Assembly (NCBI GenBank): GCA_033065855.1
Contig: JAVXUO010001038.1
Span: 155,335 to 219,334, forward strand
Reading direction: 5' to 3'
Length of the DNA stretch: 64,000 bases
Source of the DNA: Escallonia rubra
Taxonomy: Eukaryota; Streptophyta; Magnoliopsida; Escalloniales; Escalloniaceae
How positions within the stretch are numbered: position 1 is the first letter of the stretch; each line of letters opens with the position of its first letter. Made by a program: the position numbers and the translations under genes. The notes beneath the pieces were generated by a model, which worked only from the letters and a program-made list of their open reading frames with translations, did no database searches and was not told the origin of the DNA. This document shows positions 57,529 through 64,000 of this stretch, one piece after another.

Positions 57529-58737
57529 TAAGCCCCCTGCGTGCGGTGTACGCGGAGGGGCAACCCGAGCGGGCGCCGCACGCATAAGCATTACTCGATG
57601 AAAAAAAAGTGCCACGCTCGCATTTGGAGGGATGGGCGCTATAGTAACTTGAATTCCCTTGGAATATGCAAAGTTTCAAAAAAAAATTTTTTATTTGCGA
57701 AAATAAAATGGTAACGATCTCAGCGTAACGGTGAACTCGAGAAAGAAAGAAATAGCGAAAACAAAATGTAACACACGTGTCCGTTGATGTTAGTGTGAAA
57801 GAAAGAAAATGGCGCGACCAAAAAATGTGCGGAAGATGGGTTGCGCGAAGAATTTTGATAGCGACGTTAGGTTATGAATGTGAAATAATAATGTTGTTTT
57901 GCTAAAATAACAACGCGTTGGAAAAAGTCGGCGTTAAGAAGTGGAACGCTAAAAGAGTTGTTGGGGAATTTGGGGGGGAAGTTGGAATGGGAAGTGAGGT
58001 GGTGGATTGGGGGGGGAAAATTAGGTGGGAAGTCTTTCAAGACTTGGGAGAGAGAGAAAGAAAGACTTAGCCAAACTAAAGAGAGAAAGGAGAGAGAGAA
58101 AGGAGAGGAAGAAGAAGAAGAAGAGGAGTTGGATCTTGAAGACCCATGAGAGTGAGAACATCACAAGAAGCCAAGAGGATGCAACAAGGTAAGAGAGGAG
58201 GGGCAAGTGGGGGAAGGGGTGGCCATGGGCCAACCGCGACGGCGGCCGAGGCACACCGCCGGGCTGAGGCCGAGTGCGGGGGAATGAGAGGGGGCGTGGC
58301 TATGGGGTGAAGGGAATGGGAGATGGGGAGGGCGACAAGGGCCGGCCGACCAAGGCCACGAGGCCGAGGCCGACCAAGGCCGCTTGGCCGAGGCCGAGGT
58401 CGAGGCCCGGCGCGGGCGGTGGAGGGGGGAGAGGAAGGGGAGGGGAAGAGGGAGAAGGGGAGAGGGGAAGGGGAGAGGAGGAGAGGGAGAGGAGAAGGGA
58501 GAAAGGAGGAGAGAGAGAGAGCCGCGGGCCGAGGCCGAGGCTGCTAACGCCGAGGCCGAGGCCGAGGCCGAGGCTGCTGACACCGAGGTCGAGGCCGCCT
58601 GGAGGCACGGCGTGCGCGGACATGTTTCCCACGGCGCAAAGGGGAATGTTGGTGGATTGTCGAAAAAGACACGGAAGAAGCAAAGTGTGCGACGGCGGGG
58701 CGGAGCTAGCGGGCGATCAACGTTAGCGCCGGGCGAC
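57529..58737 (+). other. Upstream region of the antisense PMD gene, with GA- and GGCCGAG-rich runs
   Basis: After the LTR there is about 600 bases without coding signal, then a G/GA-rich stretch (57960-58135). A short open segment from ATG 58147 ends at a good donor, CAACAAG|GTAAGAG (58189/58190), and could be a first exon of the PMD gene. From 58360 to 58610 GGCCGAG units form a minisatellite. In the PMD frame this encodes Ala-Glu repeats, but no ATG precedes it in that frame, so its translation is uncertain. Confidence 0.5.
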
Positions 58738-61700
58738 ATGTTTGATGATGACGACGTCGCGCCGGTTGAAGAAAGGGAGGAGCCGTTGAGCTTCCTTGGT
58801 AGGGCGAGGAGCTTTGATGCAACGCCAAGCCACATCAATATTTTGTTGACGGCGAAGGGGGCGGTGCCCGGATGCCCACCCAAAGAGCTTTGGAGGGAGC
58901 TTGGCCAGCGGGTGGGTGCGGATGTGTTTTTGGGTCCTTTCGGTGTGTCGTCGATGGCGGAGCGTCCGATGGTTCCTTCGTCGTATGTTCGTGCGCCGAG
59001 CGGGGGGGTCGCTCCGGTGATGTCGCTGAGGTACGTGCCGGGTTTGTTGGTGGAACGACTAGATGTGTCGTGGTCGCCGGTGATGTTCAAGGGCCATAAT
59101 ACCATGCCGGTGGGGTGGATTTTTGGGTGCATGTATATGTTGGAGCAGTCGGGTTGGGGGGAGAGATTGGAGGCGTTGGGATTGGTGTCTGCGATAGAGG
59201 CGACGTTCAAGGTGATTGATCCGGTGAGGGACTTTAAGGGCTTGGCATTGTTGGTTTCGAGATGGAGCTCGCAGACGCATACGTTCATCACGGCGTTTGG
59301 GGAGATTGGGCCAACGTTTCTCGACGTGATGATGTTGACGGGGTTGCCCATGCACGGTACGGAGAATGCTTGTGAGCTGGAGTTGACGGCGGCGGAACGG
59401 TTGACGGTAAAGGAACTGCAGGGGTTTGCCTCGTTGATAAGGAGCAATCGCAAGGGTACGTACAACGGGTGGCTCAAATACTTCTATGGTACGACGACCG
59501 CGTTACCCGGGCAGAAGTCTGCGTCGGTGAGCAATTTTCGCGCGGGTCCTTGCTATAAGGACAAGAGATACGAGCTAGCGGGGTTTCTTATCATGTTCTT
59601 GTCGAGGTACGTGCTTATAATGTCTTCCATTTAGTATTGTTGCATGTTGTACTTCCATTGTTCTTGTATGCGTAGAATGTAAATTTTATACTTAGAGAAA
59701 AAAACGTGTCGGAAAGATAGTGTAGTCATATTGCCATGCAACATAGTTTAAGTCCAGAATAGGGCGAGAAGGTTATGATAGACATTGTATGCTCTTATGC
59801 TTGTAGGTTTGTATTTGAGGGGACGCCGGAGGATGGTGTGTCCCTGAGGGTATTCAAGTTGGCTGTACGTATGGCTGGTGGGGGGCGCGTCGGGCTGGCC
59901 CCTATTTACTTAGGCACGCAGTACTCTCGTCTAGATCAGTTTGCCAATGATATACAGAGGTCGTACGGACGCTATCAGGTGACGACGTACGTAGACTGGA
60001 TGTTCTTGCAGCGGTATCTATTCGAGGTCTACATGGATTATCGGCCTCGTGATCTTCCCTTAGTACATCCGTCGCCGCGGATGATTACGGTGACTCGGCC
60101 GGGCAAGTCACGTGAGGTTGCGGCTTGGTACGCAGGTGGCCGAGTATATGCCTGGGCGGGCGGGAAGAGGCCCGGGCGTGATTTGGCAGACATTTTTGAC
60201 GATCGAGATGAGAGCGTTCCCCGTGCGTATACCGGCATGCATTATTCGTACGGTACTCCTCCATGGATGGATCTGCATGACACTATGGTGCGACTACACG
60301 GTCGAGATGTGTTGACGGACACGGCGGTGGCCTTACTAGTGGCGTACTTTCCAGGGTGGCTACCCGTATTGACTGATGATGGCGGGAAGCCGGCTGAGAA
60401 CAGATATTATGTGGCGAGATACAACCCCAATCGATTGTCCTCGAGCTTTGGTTATGATTTAGAGCCCCCATGTGGCTATTCGAGGGCGTGGGAGGTGAGG
60501 AAGGCATTTGGGTATACGATCTTAAAGTGGGCGCGGAAGTGGCCAGTACCGACAGAGGAATGGAGGAGGCCTGGGACGCTATCGACGGGAGTCGCGACGG
60601 TTGAGTATGCGCGATGGTGGGATCGGGTACTGGCGACATGGTCGGAGTGGTTGTCGCAGGAGCCATCCGACAGGCAGGAGGTCGATGTCTTTGTGGGGGA
60701 CAGAGGACTGGGGCTTGTTACGGCGCAGGTCGCGAGGCAGAACGGCATGTCGGTACTACTTACAGGCGTATTAGATGAACCGGTGCCAGCACGCGCGCCA
60801 CGGGCGCCGGCAGTAGCAGGTGGTCCGAGGGTGCCGGGTGCTGGCAAGGGTCCCATTTTGTCATTGAGAGTAGGTTTGATGGTGGGTGCACAGCGGACAG
60901 GCACAGGTCCTTCGACGGGTGGTGGACGTAGGCCGAAGAGGTCGCGAGAGGTGCTGGAGGAGTGTTACTCCGAGGTTAGTGTAATGCTTTGCTTTCGTTG
61001 TAAATTTGCCAATTATCATGTTAAGTGTTCTCTAATGCTTGGTTCTCACCCCCTTTTTTTTTTTGACAGGAGTTTGATGATGATGGTGGTGCCATTGACG
61101 TGGAGTCAGACGATACCACAGAGTATGCCGAGGCCATTACTGATGATACTGAGGGGATGGAGCTTGAGGCAGCTCAGGAAGATGGGGAGGCAGAGGTAGA
61201 TGCGGTCGATTATGTCGAGGAGATGGAGGCCGAGCCGGCCTATGAGGGAGGGCCGATGGATAGTGAGGCCTTCGGGGAGGCCGCGGCGGTAGAGCAGGCA
61301 GCGGCCTACATTGTGGAGTCAGTCAGTCACCCGGAGCAGACAGCATCATATGTTGTGGAGCCGGTCGTGCCAGTTGGTCATTCGAGCCCGTCACCTGTCT
61401 TGGTCGAGGATGTATTCGGTGGCCCGATGGGTCACACGTTTGAGGGTGATGATTGGTGGGCACATGCGGGGGCACATGTCGGGTTGCCGACCACACATGC
61501 GGTGGTTAGAGATTCGTTGCCACGACGCGGTGTACCTGATTCGTCTGTTGTGGAGCCGATAGCGGATACATTGTCGGGGTCGGCCGTGGATGCGGGTGAT
61601 GCTCTGTTGGCGATGCATGCTGCCACCGTTGGCATGAGATCAATGGGTGGTAGGGCGACAGGGGTTGATGCTGCTAGTGGCGGGTCTTCAGTCGGGCAGG

Positions 61701-61954
61701 CAGACGGTATGTCCTGGGAGGGCCTCGGGTTGTCTGATGCGGTGGTCCAGCGGTTGGAGATGATTAGGGCGAGACAACCCCAGACATTTGAGGGCTCTAT
61801 TACCATGCGGGGCATGGCATTGTTCAAGGCGATGTTTGCCGCCCTTGTGGACTGGCTGGCGACACTTAGTACGGTGCCGACCTCGACTTGGAGTTCAGAG
61901 ATGAGGTCAGAGTTTATGTTAGAGCTCGAGCCGTTCGTAGCTTTTGGCTTCTAG
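58738..61954 (+). CDS. Plant mobile domain (PMD) protein, antisense passenger of the gypsy element, three exons
   Basis: Exons are 58738-59606, 59807-60974 and 61070-61954, with GT-AG introns of 200 and 95 bases that keep the frame (about 973 residues). The first in-frame ATG is 58738; an upstream exon is possible. Around residues 150-210 the sequence FKVIDPVRDFKGLALLVSRW, then THTFITAFGEIGPTFLDVMMLTGLPMHG, matches the aminotransferase-like plant mobile domain, as in MAIN/MAIL proteins and many transposon copies. The domain continues in exon 2 with many Trp/Tyr residues to about residue 500. A basic segment (GGGRRPKRSRE) ends exon 2, and exon 3 is strongly acidic, then Ala/Gly/Val-rich. Its biochemical function is unknown. 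It lies between pol and the 3' LTR in opposite orientation and converges on the integrase gene. The frame is otherwise clean over 3 kb, while the neighbouring pol carries stops. Confidence 0.75.
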
Positions 61955-62272
61955 TTGGAGTGGTTGTCCGACTATGTCCATTGTAGAGGGCCGAGTGTTG
62001 AGGCCATGGCTGGACTGACCGTGGTAGGAGCGCATGAGGTGGCGTGTCAGGGCCGTAGGCGTATGCTTGATGCGGCGTTGACAGATGTGACGCGAGAGGT
62101 TTCTGAGATACGGGCCCGGCTTAGCGAGGCGGAGGCTCGGCAGGCAGAGATAGAGAGACAGCGGGCCGAGTTGGAGCAGAGATGGTCCGACTTACAGGTG
62201 CAGCGACAGACTCTGGAGTCGTATACTTCTGATACTGTTGGTGTACTGCTTACTTCTTTACGCTATATGTGA
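61955..62272 (+). pseudogene. In-frame coiled-coil continuation of the PMD protein after TAG
   Basis: Directly after the TAG at 61952-61954 the same frame stays open for 105 codons. It encodes LEWLSDYVHC and then a heptad-like, Glu/Arg/Gln-rich segment (VTREVSEIRARLSEAEAR... ELEQRWSDLQVQR), which would form a coiled coil. The stop may be a recent mutation, or the codon may be removed by splicing or read through. Without it the protein would be about 1,079 residues. Confidence 0.6.
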
Positions 62273-62711
62273 TATACTTTTCATTTTGCTAGTAGTCATT
62301 GGTCCGTAGCGACCTACAAACCTGTGACCTGTATGCATTTTGTTGATACTGATATAGCAGTTGTATGGTTATTTTGTACCTGTGTTTATTGTGAGGTGAT
62401 GCTTAGCTTTTGATGTGCTCGTATGTCTTGCATGTGGTGTCCTCCCGTTGTGGTTCCCCCTTCCCCGCCCATAGCAAGCGACTTAGTGAATGATGTGTAA
62501 ATGAAAGAGTGCGTTACATACAGTAGTTGAGGCGAGTGAATGATCTTTGCATTGATAGTATTTGGGCCAAAATGCCATTACATGAAGAAAGCAAGAACTT
62601 GTAATAAACAACAAAAGTTACAAGTCATGAACATGTGTGCATATACAAAAAATTGTTGCGTAAACGTCCTCAGCTTGGGCCGGGTAGGGCTGGGGAACAC
62701 TCCGCTATTGG
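62273..62711. other. Gap between the convergent PMD and integrase genes
   Basis: Just 439 bases separate the two stop codons. It should hold both polyadenylation regions. No further gene is seen. Confidence 0.5.
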
Positions 62712-64000
62712 TCATGCATAAAACTTCTTCAAATAGCGACCGTTGATAGGTGCCGTGATTTGTCCGTCTTCCGTGTTGAGCAGGAGGTAGGAGCCGTTGT
62801 CTCTGGCTTCATGCACTTGAAGTGGTCCTTCCCAATTCGGTGTGAACTTGGGGGCTGACATGTTGGCGCGTACATGTTTGGCGGCTTGAAGAACAAGGTC
62901 GCCCTCGACGAATGTTCGTTGCTTCACAGTCTTTCCATATGCCTTGGTGAGTTGTTCGTGGTATTTCTTCATACGGCGCAAGGCATTGGCTCTCCTTTCA
63001 TCAAGTCCTTCAAGGGCGGTCATTCTGGTTTCTTCCTCTCCAAGCCCACTGCTTAGGGAGAGTCTGGCTGATGTGTCTGTGATTTCGGCTGGTACGACAC
63101 ACTTGTCCCCGTAGACAAGGGAAAAGGGTGTGGTCTTTGTCGCTGTATGCTTGTAGGTTCTATAGGCCCAAAGTGCGAGGCTTAACTTCTCGGACCATGA
63201 ACCACTTACATCATGGACCATTCGTGATAATACCCGCAGTAGAGTTTTGTTAGAAGCTTCGGCTTGACCATTCCCTTGTGGGTAGTAAGGAGTGGATGTA
63301 GCGTGGTTGATGTTGTATCCTTCCATGAAAGCTCGGACATCCCTGTTGATGAATGGCGTGCCGTTGTCGGATATGATACACCGGGGGATACCAAAGCGAC
63401 AGACGATGTGTTCGCACAAGAAGTTGGCGATGGCGCCTCCCGTGGCTCGCCGTAGAGGTATGGCTTCGACCCACTTTGTGAAACGTTCCGTTGCAACCAT
63501 GATCCAAGTGTGCCTCCGTTATGCTGGGTGGATGGGTCCTATGAGGTCGAGAGCCCAGGAGTGAAATGGCCAAGGGGCTAAGATCATGCGGAGATCGGAC
63601 GTCGGCGTGTGCATTCTGTCGGCGTGTCTCTGACAGGGTTGGCAGTGTCGGACATGAGAGATCGCGTCAGATTCCATAGTTGGCCAGTAGTATCCCATCC
63701 TTAGCAACTCTGCATACAACTTCTGAGAGCCTTGATGCTCACCACAATCACCGTTATGCACTTCGTTAATCACCTCGACTGTCTGGGCGCCCTGCAGGCA
63801 TCGCAGGGTGCGTCCCGAAAATCCCTTGCGGAACAACTCTCCTTCCGTCACAAAATACTTGACCGACTTGCGCTTGATAGATCGTGCCGAGCTGCGGTCA
63901 GGCGGTAGAACCCCGTGGGATAAGTACTGGATGAAAGGCTGGCGTTAGTCACCTTCGACGTTAATGACAAGAGCTTCAGTATTGTCCGGTGCGTACGAGC
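62712..64000 (-). pseudogene. gypsy integrase, with two premature stops
   Basis: Read right to left, the part entering from the edge (RQPFIQYLSHGVLP) is the linker before integrase. The HHCC zinc domain follows (HNGDCGEHQGSQKLY...HVRHCQPCQRH, about 63770-63650). The core has LDLIGPI (Asp), SDNGTPF (Asp) and YPQGNGQAEASNKTLL (Glu), so the DDE triad is complete. The C-terminal domain (FTPNWEGPLQVHEA...GRYLKKFYA) ends at 62712 without a chromodomain, as in Tat/Athila-type elements. In-frame TAA codons at 63947-63945 and 63521-63519 break the frame. The rest of pol lies outside the window. Confidence 0.88.

Larger units (their letters stand above)
54314..64000 (-). mobile_element. Large Ty3/gypsy retrotransposon (Tat type), 3' half
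   Basis: The element runs on the minus strand and is cut by the window's right edge. Its 3' LTR is 54314-57528. Integrase is encoded on the minus strand at 62712-63851. Between them lies an oppositely oriented, spliced PMD gene. Support for this orientation: the pol strand, a minus-strand TATAAATA in the LTR, a G-rich tract (AGGGGG, 57538-57533) next to the LTR start, and no tRNA primer site when read on the plus strand. There is no chromodomain after integrase, and the very long LTR and an extra gene in this place are typical of the Tat lineage. The 5' LTR must lie beyond 64000. Confidence 0.82.

Noticed and set aside
57529..57560. Primer-binding site for a plus-strand gypsy element to the right of the LTR
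   Set aside because: No match to a plant tRNA 3' end such as TGGTATCAGAGC. The complement is purine-rich, and pol lies on the minus strand.
58161..59477. 438-codon open frame on the minus strand opposite the PMD gene
   Set aside because: It is Ser/Pro/Leu-rich low-complexity sequence mirroring the GC-rich PMD exon, with no domain pattern. The plus strand has the PMD motifs and splice sites.

Overview
This is nuclear DNA of a flowering plant, probably a eudicot. The evidence is two intron-containing plastid-protein genes with plant splice sites, set in a dense nest of plant transposons: LTR retrotransposons, a LINE, a CACTA element, Mutator-like elements and foldback MITEs. No bacterial, viral or organellar block was recognised.

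Two host genes look intact. On the minus strand (8803 down to 4098) six exons encode a plastid alpha/beta hydrolase matching chlorophyll dephytylase CLD1. On the plus strand (20744 to 32102) eight exons encode a 693-residue plastid stromal Hsp70, with a heat-shock-element-like site upstream and a first intron of about 7.6 kb swollen by duplicated transposon debris.

Layout. 1-305: end of a long LTR. 919-2369: two foldback MITEs joined through a shared target site. 4098-8803: CLD1. 8950-16900: an old LTR-like sequence interrupted by a 1.26 kb solo LTR (TSD GTCAA) and a 5.7 kb non-autonomous CACTA element (TSD AAA), which itself holds a 3.08 kb solo LTR (TSD GAGTC). 19097-20390: a foldback-like element carrying a gene fragment. 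20570-32102: Hsp70. 33421-34862: a foldback element. About 34900-47490, possibly to 53000: a decayed minus-strand LINE split by a 7.2 kb Mutator-like element (37316-44512) and a 4.9 kb Tork-type copia element (47494-52377, TSD CACTT). 54314-64000: the 3' half of a large minus-strand Ty3/gypsy element of Tat type.

The most unusual locus is the gypsy element. Between its integrase and its 3' LTR it carries, in antisense, a three-exon plant-mobile-domain (PMD) gene of about 970 residues, with an acidic tail and a coiled-coil extension behind a single amber codon. Its 3.2 kb LTR has a U3 built from 65-bp, 66-bp and roughly 300-bp tandem repeats, and a GGCCGAG motif from those repeats recurs in the first PMD exon. 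The same LTR family occurs three times in the window. Antisense extra genes in Tat-type elements and PMD domains in transposons are known in general; this particular structure merits a check.

All splice junctions, target-site duplications and domain calls were read by eye. No search or alignment program was run.
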